Assembly: GCA_001839685.1 (NCBI GenBank)
Contig: MLAK01001183.1
Span: forward strand, 7,925 to 25,042
DNA: 17,118 nucleotides
Direction: 5' to 3'
From: Tritrichomonas foetus
Lineage: Eukaryota; Parabasalia; Tritrichomonadida; Tritrichomonadidae
In this document: positions 1 through 8,194 of the stretch, one piece after another
How the letters are laid out: every line of letters begins with the position of its first letter
Numbering within the stretch: the first letter of the stretch is position 1
Program-made: the position numbers and the translations under genes
Notes under the pieces: generated by a model
Told to the model about the DNA's origin: nothing
Seen by the model: only the letters and a program-made list of their open reading frames with translations
The model's database searches: none

Positions 1-3
1 ATA

Positions 4-31
4 TAGGGTGTCCGGAGGCGTGATGTCACTA
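4..31 (+). repeat. Mariner left terminal inverted repeat
   Basis: The 28-bp left end reads TAGGGTGTCCGG, then four bases AGGC, then GTGATGTCACTA. The outer 12 and inner 12 bases match the inverted right end exactly; only the central four differ. The flanking TA is at 2-3. An inward-reading TCACT (26-30) fits the trichomonad initiator consensus TCAYW, but it lies far from the transposase ATG. Confidence 0.93.
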
Positions 32-175
32 CCCACATTAGAAGTGAAATCAATACATTATATTTATAAATAATAAACTATGCAATGTTAACATAAAAAT
101 TTTGAAAACAATTTTTTTTTCTCTTGACTGAAAATAGAGATAAAGAATCTTTTTCATAAAAAAAAAGAATAATTT

Positions 176-200
176 ATAAACGTACACGATGCACGTTTAT
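176..200 (+). promoter_or_regulatory. Inverted repeat just upstream of the transposase start
   Basis: ATAAACGT (176-183) and ACGTTTAT (193-200) are perfect 8-bp inverted arms around a 9-base spacer, ending 6 bases before the transposase ATG at 207. It could be a hairpin in the mRNA leader or a binding site. A TCATA (154-158) that fits TCAYW lies a little upstream and is a possible transcription start. The role is inference. Confidence 0.4.
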
Positions 201-206
201 TAAAAA

Positions 207-1217
207 ATGATTGATCAACATTCAATCATAACTTTTCTGCAGCTTGAAGGAAAAAGGGGCAAAGAAATATATGAAGAAATGAAGAGTGTCTTGAAAGAAA
301 AATGTTTGTCTCAAAGACAAATCTACCGAGTCATGGCAGAACTGAACAGAAGTCAAAACACACAGCCTGTGAAAAAAGAGAAAAAGTGCCAAAGTTATGA
401 TATTCTTGACTGGAAAATTTTAGATGTTTTAACCGAATTTCCACATTCATCGTGTCGATATATTGCTAATGTTTTAGGTGAACCAAAATCGACAATTTAT
501 GATCGTTTAACATCAAAATTAATGTATAAACATGTGCATCTTCGATGGGTGCCACATATTCTAACAGAAAATCAAAAGGCCAATAGAGTTTTATTGGCAA
601 AAAAACTTCTTAAAATTTTGAATGCAGAACAAAAAACTAATTTCACCTTTTTAATAACAGGAGATGAGTCTTGGTTTTATTCCAAGACTGATTTCAATAC
701 ACAATGGATTCCTGAAAACTCAGTAATCCCAACTATTCAAAATCCAGGGTTTCAGATCACTAAATTTATGGTGACTGTATTTTGGAACCCTCATGGGATA
801 ATTCATATTGATGTTTTGCCGCCAAATGAAAAGTTTAATGCTGCATATTATATTACAGCCATTATGTCAAAAATTGTTGAGTTTAAAAACTCGAATAATT
901 ATAAAAAATTATTTGTTCATTATGACAATGCAAAGCCTCATGTGGCAAAAATTGTCAAAAAATATATAAATGAAAACTCACTAGAATCAGTTCCACATCC
1001 GGCATATTCACCTGATTTGGCGCCTAGCGACTTTTTTTTATTTGGAACTATTAAAGAAAAAGTTAAAGGAATTGTTTTTGAATCACCAAGCCATTTGATT
1101 CAAACAATAGTCCAAATTTTCAATGAAATTCCATCGGAAACTTTGTTTTCAGTTTTTGCAGAATGGCAAAATAGACTGAAAAAAGTTATTGATGCCAATG
1201 GAGACTACANATTTTGA
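207..1217 (+). CDS. Mariner transposase (DD34D)
   Basis: This 336-residue protein is the cut-and-paste transposase of the surrounding element. The N-terminal part (about 1-115) fits the paired helix-turn-helix DNA-binding region that contacts the inverted repeats. The mariner linker signature WVPH is at 114-117 (HLRWVPHIL). The catalytic triad is complete: D153 in TGDESW, D240 in HYDNAKPH and D275 in YSPDLAPSDFFLF. There are exactly 34 residues between the second and third Asp, the classical mariner spacing. The length is normal for the family and there is no frameshift or internal stop. The only defect is the ambiguous base n at 1210, which leaves the penultimate residue undetermined. The ATG lies in the element's own leader, after the 8-bp inverted repeat at 176-200. 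Function is clear; activity in this copy is inferred from intactness. Confidence 0.96.
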   Translation: MIDQHSIITFLQLEGKRGKEIYEEMKSVLKEKCLSQRQIYRVMAELNRSQNTQPVKKEKKCQSYDILDWKILDVLTEFPHSSCRYIANVLGEPKSTIYDRLTSKLMYKHVHLRWVPHILTENQKANRVLLAKKLLKILNAEQKTNFTFLITGDESWFYSKTDFNTQWIPENSVIPTIQNPGFQITKFMVTVFWNPHGIIHIDVLPPNEKFNAAYYITAIMSKIVEFKNSNNYKKLFVHYDNAKPHVAKIVKKYINENSLESVPHPAYSPDLAPSDFFLFGTIKEKVKGIVFESPSHLIQTIVQIFNEIPSETLFSVFAEWQNRLKKVIDANGDYXF

Positions 1218-3941
1218 AATACTTATCAATAAAAAATGACTTATTAGAAATGACTTTATTATACTTAGTGACATCACATTACCGGACACCCTATACTTAA
1301 TATTAAATACATTTGTACTAATATAATAGATATTATTGATGGTGAATATCCCTGTTACTTCAGTTATAACATCTTCTCCAGGACATAATGTGATGCCTCT
1401 ATATGAAACAAGATTAAGTTGTAGTGATCTTGCACCGCCTTTTTCTAAGTAAATAGTAATAGTGTCAGCGACATAAGACGAATAGGAAAATGTAACTTTA
1501 TTAGAGTCGGTAATTAATCGTACTTCAGAAAATCTTGGAGAAATAATGTAATTGAATTTGGATAATGAAAAATCAACATAATATTTGGTTACTGCATTTG
1601 ATGTTCCATATTGAAGATAAGTAATAGAAATTGTTGGAATTGCTGCAGAGCTTGTAATTGCTAAATTATCAATTGTATTTGATGTTTCATTTGTAAGGTA
1701 TCCTGCTGTTCTAATTCCAGAGTCAGAAAAGTAGCGAGTGATATTCTTATAATTTGAGCCTGTATAAGATCCAAAAAGGTTTGAATTAATTGTAATTGTC
1801 AAGGCCGTACTAATTGGTGAAAATGATGAGGGACTTCTAGCATATTCACTATAACTCAAAGAAATGGATTTTACCTTACTAAAATCAAGTTTTGATAAAA
1901 CAGGATTTAGAATAGTGCCTGCGATTGTCAATTCTTCAAATGGAATTACTGTTGAAGATGAATTTAATGAATGGAAAAATACATTGCCATTAAATGTGAT
2001 TTTTTTGACCTCATTCGATGGTTGTTTTCCAACTAAATAATGTGATTCAGAATTTGATAAAATAACTTCAGCATTTTTGAAAGTTTGGTTTGTGATGTCA
2101 AATAAGTGCTGGTTTCCATATGTAATCGAATTAATACCTAAAAATAACATATTATTTTTCCATTCATAGTAATTATCTTCACCTGAAGATGAAAATGATG
2201 TGGATTTAACTCTTGGAGATTGGTATTCAAAGCCAAGGCAATACATATTCCTGGTAATGTCATTCGAATCACGATATTTGTCGCAACATGATCCAGCATA
2301 CTCATATGGTAATTGTGGATACACTTCTGTCCATGATTTACACGTTTTTTTGTATATTTTTCTATCTTCTTCATCCTCTTGCCAATATTTACTGGGATTT
2401 CGATAATAGTCATCATCTTTCATTGATAATTCAAATTTGTTACAATCCAATCTTGGTTGGCACAAAACAATGTAATATTCTTCTTCTGAGTTGGGTTTAG
2501 AATATCCTCCAAGAGTTTTTACATGATCATATCCTGATCTAACAAAGTATTTGGTACCTGGGAAACTAATGTTTTCATTTAAGAAAACAACTCCATTTGC
2601 ATCAGATAAGTCAATTAATGAATTATCTTCAATTGCAAGATTGTTGATTATTTGAAAATGATCATTATCAAAAATATTTTCTGAAATGCTATAATCACTT
2701 TGATATGACGAATAAAATTTAATATAATTACGAATGTGATATTTAGCATTTGACTCTAAATGCATTCCATCAGAATGAGTATATTGTCCAAAATAAATAT
2801 TAACATTAGAATCAACATTGTCTGAATAAAAATGTCCATATGTGAGAAATGCTGAAGCTATATAAAGATCGGCAGTTGTTGAAATAGCATTAATCACATG
2901 AACAGCATTACTTCCACTTAAAATTAGAGAGCTTAAATAAGAAACATTTGTTTCTAAATAAATTCTAATATCATTATTAGATATAATTGAAGTGGCTGAA
3001 TATGCTGATTTCAGATGCACAGAAATCGGATAAGTTCCAGAATTTCCATCAATTGTAATGAGTTCATAATTTGATGGCCAGTTGTTGGATTCAATAGTAC
3101 AGTCCCAAATATATGATCCCGTTAATTGAACTTTTAGCAAACTATTATCACCAATGTATGAATTCTGATAGTTTGATTCGCATGAAAAGCTAATTGAATG
3201 ACAATTATAAGATGAATCTCCAGAAAGGCTGAAGACAATTTGATTTGATTGAATTGGGATTGTTAATGATACACCATTTGATACTAAAAGAATTCTATTT
3301 AATCCAAATTTACTTTCATAAGAAAGACCAGTTAATACAATGGGATTTGTTGTATCAGTTAAATACATATTTGTGGAAAATTTTCCAGATTGTGGATTAA
3401 AATTACCCAATGCTGAACTTGAAAGCGTTACATTTGAAAAAGGATTATAGTTTGAAAAGCCATATGATCCTGTTAGTGTTATTTTAGGTCCATTTGATCC
3501 AAGAAGATTGGCCGAAACCGAATTACTTAATTCTAATAATGATGAATCAGAAGATGATCCACTAACGTAAATTTGATTCATCAATTGAATGGAAACGGCC
3601 AATTTATTATTTCCATTATCAAATTTAATTGTTACATCATTTGTTGCTGAAGAAATATATCTCCCATGAATAATAATATTCATATTAGTTTGATTAAATT
3701 TGCTAAGATTGACTGTTTTTGCTGTAGAGTAGGTATTTATATAAATTGTTTGCCCTGATACTGGTAAATAATAATCTTCAAAGCAGCTTTCACTATAAAA
3801 TGGATATGAATAAAAATTGTTATATTCGCAAAAGTCTGCATTTGTCATGAAGCAAAAGTAATATGTATTGCTAGAGAATGTTGTAAATTGGTCACATGAT
3901 TCAAATGCAGAATACGAAAACGCAAAGAAAACAAAAAGCAT
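1149..3941 (-). CDS. Large surface-type protein, 3' end truncated by the mariner insertion
   Basis: The natural start is the ATG at 3941. It begins a signal-like peptide (MLFVFFAFSYSAFESC) that matches the start of the paralogue at 4491 and has TCACA initiator-like motifs within 15 bases upstream. The in-frame GTG at 3965 is not a credible start. The host-derived part is about 883 residues, Ser/Thr/Asn/Tyr-rich with many N-glycosylation sites. A cysteine module lies at about residues 490-570 (LCQPRLDCNKFEL, then a CC pair, then MYCLGFEY). At 1293 the frame crosses into the transposon and continues for 47 more codons of transposon antisense before a stop at 1149. Compared with the paralogue, about 300 C-terminal residues are missing, including the second cysteine module, transmembrane helix and tail. 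The family is not one I recognise. It is probably a broken gene, or one encoding a protein lacking its anchor. Confidence 0.85.
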   Translation of the reverse strand: MLFVFFAFSYSAFESCDQFTTFSSNTYYFCFMTNADFCEYNNFYSYPFYSESCFEDYYLPVSGQTIYINTYSTAKTVNLSKFNQTNMNIIIHGRYISSATNDVTIKFDNGNNKLAVSIQLMNQIYVSGSSSDSSLLELSNSVSANLLGSNGPKITLTGSYGFSNYNPFSNVTLSSSALGNFNPQSGKFSTNMYLTDTTNPIVLTGLSYESKFGLNRILLVSNGVSLTIPIQSNQIVFSLSGDSSYNCHSISFSCESNYQNSYIGDNSLLKVQLTGSYIWDCTIESNNWPSNYELITIDGNSGTYPISVHLKSAYSATSIISNNDIRIYLETNVSYLSSLILSGSNAVHVINAISTTADLYIASAFLTYGHFYSDNVDSNVNIYFGQYTHSDGMHLESNAKYHIRNYIKFYSSYQSDYSISENIFDNDHFQIINNLAIEDNSLIDLSDANGVVFLNENISFPGTKYFVRSGYDHVKTLGGYSKPNSEEEYYIVLCQPRLDCNKFELSMKDDDYYRNPSKYWQEDEEDRKIYKKTCKSWTEVYPQLPYEYAGSCCDKYRDSNDITRNMYCLGFEYQSPRVKSTSFSSSGEDNYYEWKNNMLFLGINSITYGNQHLFDITNQTFKNAEVILSNSESHYLVGKQPSNEVKKITFNGNVFFHSLNSSSTVIPFEELTIAGTILNPVLSKLDFSKVKSISLSYSEYARSPSSFSPISTALTITINSNLFGSYTGSNYKNITRYFSDSGIRTAGYLTNETSNTIDNLAITSSAAIPTISITYLQYGTSNAVTKYYVDFSLSKFNYIISPRFSEVRLITDSNKVTFSYSSYVADTITIYLEKGGARSLQLNLVSYRGITLCPGEDVITEVTGIFTINNIYYISTNVFNIKYRVSGNVMSLSIIKSFLISHFLLISISKXVVSIGINNFFQSILPFCKN
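1266..1293 (-). repeat. Mariner right terminal inverted repeat
   Basis: Read on the minus strand this is TAGGGTGTCCGG, then TAAT, then GTGATGTCACTA. It is the inverted partner of 4-31, with mismatches only at the central four bases. The TA target duplication follows at 1294-1295, and host coding sequence resumes directly beyond it. Confidence 0.93.
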
Positions 3942-3945
3942 AGTT

Positions 3946-3970
3946 GTGATGTGACAACTAATCACATCAC
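3946..3970. repeat. Perfect 9-bp inverted repeat over the initiator of the 3941 gene
   Basis: GTGATGTGA (3946-3954) and TCACATCAC (3962-3970) are perfect inverted arms with a 7-base spacer. On the minus strand the downstream arm contains the TCACA initiator motifs a few bases before the ATG at 3941. It could form a hairpin or be a dimeric protein-binding site. Function is not shown. Confidence 0.5.
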
Positions 3971-4477
3971 TTTCTACTTTTTATTATTGGAAAATTAACT
4001 GCATAAAATACTTTTTCAAAGTGGCTATTTTTGTCAAAATTCAATTAAGACTTTTTATTTCGGATTTTTATGCTTCCCTTAGTGTGAATGCTAGTCAAAA
4101 GAAAATGAAGTTAAACTATTATCAAATCCAAAAAGAAAAATGCTACATCAAGGAAATAAAACCGAATTTTTTGTAAAATTAAATTCAAACGTTGATCAGA
4201 AAAACTTATCAAAGTCTAAGCTATGAATCTATTTTGAAAAAGGGAACTCAGAAAAACATTTGATTTCAATACAAAGGCTTCATACATTGCATCATACATT
4301 GAGTAATGCCAAAATTCAGAGTATAAATTGAGACAATAAATTCGAATTGATTATTGTTGGGAGTTGCTGCATATTGCTGTTATCTGATATAAATTTTCTA
4401 GATTATATAAAATATTCCAAAAAATTATCCGAATTGGGGCTGTAAACAAGTGACTCAGAAATAAACCGATTATTACA

Positions 4478-4487
4478 TCACATCATT
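4478..4487 (+). promoter_or_regulatory. Initiator (Inr)-like motifs of the 4491 gene
   Basis: TCACA (4478-4482) and TCATT (4483-4487) are adjacent matches to the trichomonad initiator TCA+1YW. They lie 4 to 13 bases before the ATG. This would give a leader of roughly 6-11 bases, as is usual in T. vaginalis. The motif is short and AT-rich, so the match is suggestive only. Confidence 0.45.
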
Positions 4488-4490
4488 TTT

Positions 4491-7400
4491 ATGTTTTTCT
4501 TCTTAATCAGTTTCATATTTTCTGGAAGAAAAGAATGTAATACTTATAGTGATTGGGAAAATGATTCATCATTTATATTTTGCCAAAATGAAACTAATGT
4601 TGCAGGAGATTGTTATGTATATTCAGAATGCTTTGAAAAAATCTCACCAACATTACCAGAAGGAGCTACAATTCATATATATTCTTTAATTCCAATATCT
4701 ATTGCTCTAAGCAAGCTTCCAAATAATGCAAATATGATTTTTAATTTTAACGCATTAGAAAACATTGAAAATATTAATTACAATGTTGCATTTGATAGTG
4801 GTTTAGACAAGTTCATAGATATAACTATCAATGATAATGCAAAAATTACTCCAACAGGAACATCAGTAAATAGAGCTGTGGTAAAACTAACTTCAGAAAG
4901 TGAATCTCTTGGAATAGCACATGGATCTGGAACAGGACCATCTATAGTAGTTACATATACAGACTCTAAAAAATATGATTATTCAGCATTTTCAAGAGTT
5001 GATTTTGTAAATAGTGTAGGCCAATATTCAACTGATGTCATAGAAGATCTTCCATATGACTTAGATACCAAAGAAAACCTTTTATTTTATTATGCTCCGA
5101 AGGTTATAAGTTTTATTATTCCATTTACTAGTGCATACACATATAAATTAGTGAGAAGACCGACACATTTATCACTTGATTTAGATAATGGTGATTTTGA
5201 AGTCAAGTTTATCGATAATGGCGTCATATTAACAGCTAAGAGAACCAACCAATATTTAACATTTGATACCGAAAATGTACGTTATATACAGCTTGATCTC
5301 AGTACAACAACAGGAGGTGAAATCTCTCTAATATGTAACACAACTCTTCCTTCACCAATTATAGATCTTAATTATTTGGAACCTCAATGGGAATTATATA
5401 TTCTTGAATCAAGTTGGAATCAATCTGTTCCTTATAATATCCTTGTTGATACTTATCAGTCTGGTTCATATATTTTTATTCACATTGAAGCAGAAAATCC
5501 TGGATTATATATTCTAGATGGTGATGTAACACTGTTTTTAACAAGTCCAATTACCCAAATTTATAGTTGTTATTGCAATTCACTTCATGTTTATAACTGT
5601 TTAGATAGTGATATCACTCTTAAAATATACGATCTTGAAACAAACATAGCAGTTCCAGAAAACAATCATACAAAAATAATAGTTGGATATTTTGATGTCT
5701 CAAATACTAAATATATACAAAACTCAAATGTTATCGTCACAAAGTTCTTATATGCAAGTAATACTATGAATTTGGGAAGTCCTGATCCAATTTTGCCTGA
5801 TGATTTTGAAGAATTAAATAATCCACAACGTTTTCTAGAAATACAAAATAATGCTTATCATAGATTAACATCTAGTAGTCTTTTTTATATGTCAAATCAA
5901 GTATCATTCCCAGGATCAAGGTATTATTTAGATTTTTCATCTTATGCTGGTGTTGAGTATCCTTCAAATACAAATGATTATTGGCTATTTTGTATGCCAA
6001 ACCTTGATTGTACAAAATTTGAATTAGTATTCAAATCTCGTAATTATTATCTATATCCTGAAACATATTACAATGTTGGTAATCTCTATGAAATGATATG
6101 TAAACCCTATACATCAGTAGTTACAAGAGAAGAAAGCTGCTGTCAAGAAGATAATATGAATGATTTTACTCGAAACCTAAAATGTATAGGATATCATCAA
6201 AACTATCCAGAATCATTTCTTCAATATGCTCAAACAATGACAACTACAAATGAACATTCATATAGCGAATGGGTAAATAATCTTCAATCACATTGGAAAT
6301 CTTTGTCAATAACTAATTCTCAAACCAGTAAACATCCACTTTTCTTCGAAAACCCACCTTTCACTAATCTGGAAATATCAGGCGGAACATCATCAAATAT
6401 GGTTGTTGTTGATCTGGGAAATAATTGGAATGATGCTGTCGAATACTTGAATTCACCTTCAGCACTAGTATACTTTAGAAAAGGAAGTACTACAAACAAT
6501 ACAGTTCCATTTAAGAAATTATCTATTAGTGGTATTGAAAATGATTTGAGTCAGCTTGATTTAAGTCATATTACTTATTTAAATATACCATTCTCTTATT
6601 ATCAAGATAATAATGCTTCCATAAGAAATCTTAATCTCAATGAATTAGTATTAAGTTCAGGAATTATTAATTATCATCCAAGAAATGATCCACCAAATGC
6701 AACAAATAGAAAAATATCAGTTATACTTTCAAATACTCAAATGAATGTTGATTCTGTGTCAACAAATAATGAGCCTTATATATTGAATTTCCCTACAAAT
6801 CCAAATTCAAGTACATCTGTTAGTGCTACGATTAATATCAATAACTATATTAACACAAATGCAAGTATTACAGCCTCATTAACAAATACTGCACTTTCAA
6901 CAATAGATTATCAATTAGCTATTTATTCAGCAACTTACGTTCGTTTTGATATCTCTTCTGCTGCATCTGATAATATTACATTAACAAATACTGGTTCTTA
7001 TTGGATTCACCCAACAACAAGAAGTATAAATGTAAATCTTAAAGGTAACCGTATAAATATTTATGTTAATAATTATTTAAATAATTCGGAAACACCTGTT
7101 TCTTTAACATTCAAACGTATTATTTGTACAGAAAATAATTTAACCATTAATACTCAACGATATAGATTATCAAAAATATATATCAAGGATTTAGAAACAA
7201 CAAGTTCAGGTCAATTTACTGGAATAACAGTTACATGCAGCAATGGACTGTGTCCAGAGGAGCCAATTGAAGTAGAAATTGAAAATTTACATATATATTA
7301 TGGTTTCGAAGCTTTATTAGCAAAGAGTAATCCTTCAATCAAATATATCATTAAGAATGAAATTAAAATACCTATAACAACATCAGGCACAATTTATCCA

Positions 7401-8081
7401 TTTCCAATAAGTACATCAAATACAAAACCAGAAAACATTTTATTGAATCGATTTAGCACAGTATTACTAGATGATTATACTTTATCAGGCAATCAAAGTT
7501 CATTTACTAATATTAATTTTGGTCATCCTGCGTTTAAGACATGCGAATTATCCTCAACAATATACAATCGTTTATATCCTGATGTTCCACAATTCGATAT
7601 AAATAGGCCTTCAACATCAGGTTATGTTTTGGCGATATGCTCAACAAAACTAACATGCGAATCACTTGAACGAGCTCGTTCAGAGAAAGAATCATATCAA
7701 TATTGTTTAGATCAACATATTCAATATGAATTTAAATGTTTTGAAAATCTAACATCTAAAGATATCGAAGGGTATTCAACAGGTGCAACCGCTTTATTTG
7801 ATAGTGGTGTTACCTATGATTTAGAAAATCATAAATCAATTCTGTATAATTGTCTTGGACAACGACGCGTTAGTTATAATTTGACAACCGAGTTAATTTC
7901 TCCACATGAAAGCTTTGCAGAAGAGAGCAAGAAACTTTCAGGTGGTGCAATTGCAGGAATTGTAATTGCTGTTATTGTTGTCATTGTTGTTGTCGTTGTT
8001 ATTCTCCTTATATTTGTCTTTAAGTGCATTAAGTGCAATAAGGATGGAAAGTCAGCCTCATCATCAGTATCATCAAACTAA
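4491..8081 (+). CDS. Large single-pass surface protein, intact paralogue of the 3941 gene
   Basis: This 1196-residue protein has the layout of a type I membrane protein. A hydrophobic signal peptide covers about 1-12 (MFFFLISFIFSG). The ectodomain is long, rich in Asn, Ser, Thr and Tyr, with many NxS/T sequons. A transmembrane helix lies at about 1151-1177 (starting GGAIAGIVIAVIV) and a short Lys/Cys then Ser-rich tail ends in SSVSSN. Two cysteine modules are visible: about 498-560 (FCMPNLDCTKFEL ... CC ... KCIGY) and about 1045-1125 (ICSTKLTC ... YC ... KCF ... NCLG). The GAIAGIVI-type helix start is, from memory, common in trichomonad surface proteins. It aligns along its length with the gene at 3941, in near-identical positions, so the two arose by duplication. 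I do not recognise the family and no catalytic motif is visible. Adhesion or surface-coat function is inference. Confidence 0.92.
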   Translation: MFFFLISFIFSGRKECNTYSDWENDSSFIFCQNETNVAGDCYVYSECFEKISPTLPEGATIHIYSLIPISIALSKLPNNANMIFNFNALENIENINYNVAFDSGLDKFIDITINDNAKITPTGTSVNRAVVKLTSESESLGIAHGSGTGPSIVVTYTDSKKYDYSAFSRVDFVNSVGQYSTDVIEDLPYDLDTKENLLFYYAPKVISFIIPFTSAYTYKLVRRPTHLSLDLDNGDFEVKFIDNGVILTAKRTNQYLTFDTENVRYIQLDLSTTTGGEISLICNTTLPSPIIDLNYLEPQWELYILESSWNQSVPYNILVDTYQSGSYIFIHIEAENPGLYILDGDVTLFLTSPITQIYSCYCNSLHVYNCLDSDITLKIYDLETNIAVPENNHTKIIVGYFDVSNTKYIQNSNVIVTKFLYASNTMNLGSPDPILPDDFEELNNPQRFLEIQNNAYHRLTSSSLFYMSNQVSFPGSRYYLDFSSYAGVEYPSNTNDYWLFCMPNLDCTKFELVFKSRNYYLYPETYYNVGNLYEMICKPYTSVVTREESCCQEDNMNDFTRNLKCIGYHQNYPESFLQYAQTMTTTNEHSYSEWVNNLQSHWKSLSITNSQTSKHPLFFENPPFTNLEISGGTSSNMVVVDLGNNWNDAVEYLNSPSALVYFRKGSTTNNTVPFKKLSISGIENDLSQLDLSHITYLNIPFSYYQDNNASIRNLNLNELVLSSGIINYHPRNDPPNATNRKISVILSNTQMNVDSVSTNNEPYILNFPTNPNSSTSVSATININNYINTNASITASLTNTALSTIDYQLAIYSATYVRFDISSAASDNITLTNTGSYWIHPTTRSINVNLKGNRINIYVNNYLNNSETPVSLTFKRIICTENNLTINTQRYRLSKIYIKDLETTSSGQFTGITVTCSNGLCPEEPIEVEIENLHIYYGFEALLAKSNPSIKYIIKNEIKIPITTSGTIYPFPISTSNTKPENILLNRFSTVLLDDYTLSGNQSSFTNINFGHPAFKTCELSSTIYNRLYPDVPQFDINRPSTSGYVLAICSTKLTCESLERARSEKESYQYCLDQHIQYEFKCFENLTSKDIEGYSTGATALFDSGVTYDLENHKSILYNCLGQRRVSYNLTTELISPHESFAEESKKLSGGAIAGIVIAVIVVIVVVVVILLIFVFKCIKCNKDGKSASSSVSSN

Positions 8082-8116
8082 CACTTTTGAACCAATAAAC
8101 AATCATTCTTAATTTC

Positions 8117-8194
8117 TTTTTTCCAGAAGTTTTTCTCTTTCTTTTCTTAAACATCATTTATTTATTTTTGGTATGATAAAACTTCTGGAAAAAA
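8117..8194. terminator. Perfect 17-bp inverted repeat in the 3' flank of the 4491 gene
   Basis: TTTTTTCCAGAAGTTTT (8117-8133) is exactly inverted at 8178-8194, with a 44-base loop. It starts 35 bases after the stop codon, just beyond an AATAAAC (UAAA is the known T. vaginalis poly(A) signal). It could be a 3' hairpin in the transcript affecting 3' processing or stability, or the two ends of a 78-bp miniature element. The repeat is certain; the role is not. Confidence 0.4.

Larger units (their letters stand above)
4..1293 (+). mobile_element. Complete mariner-family (Tc1/mariner, D34D) DNA transposon, Tvmar-like
   Basis: A 1290-bp element is bounded by 28-bp terminal inverted repeats (4-31 and 1266-1293, 24 of 28 matching). 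A TA dinucleotide lies on each outer side (2-3 and 1294-1295), which is the standard mariner target duplication. It holds one gene, the transposase at 207-1217, on the plus strand. Transposases of this family cut and paste the element into TA sites. The reading frame is open and both ends are present, so the copy looks recent and potentially autonomous; one ambiguous base (n at 1210) is the only blemish. T. vaginalis is known to carry many near-identical mariner copies (Tvmar1); assignment to that particular family is inference. The element interrupts the 3' part of the minus-strand surface-protein gene that begins at 3941. Confidence 0.93.
3942..4490. promoter_or_regulatory. Divergent promoter region of the two surface-protein paralogues
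   Basis: This 549-bp gap separates the divergent starts at 3941 (-) and 4491 (+). No open frame of note is seen. Initiator-like TCAYW motifs lie close to each ATG: TCACA twice on the minus strand at 3954-3950 and 3949-3945, and TCACA plus TCATT on the plus strand at 4478-4487. Both genes therefore have a CACATCA sequence immediately 5'. In T. vaginalis the Inr (TCA+1YW) sits a few bases before the ATG. A tandem pair of TCATACATTG occurs at 4280-4289 and 4292-4301. Co-regulation of the pair is inference. Confidence 0.55.

Noticed and set aside
4..31. Inward-reading TCACT in the left inverted repeat as the transposase initiator
   Set aside because: It would give a leader of about 180 bases. 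The TCATA at 154-158 is nearer and both are weak; the bases are better explained as transposase-binding sequence.
3942..3965. In-frame GTG at 3965 as start of the minus-strand surface gene
   Set aside because: It would add eight residues before the signal peptide and start upstream of the initiator motifs. The ATG at 3941 matches the paralogue's start and is the eukaryotic choice.
8074..8087. ACTAACAC resembling the trichomonad intron 3' motif (ACTAACACACAG)
   Set aside because: It overlaps the stop codon of the surface gene, lacks the full motif and no GTATGT donor fits. No intron is needed for any gene here.
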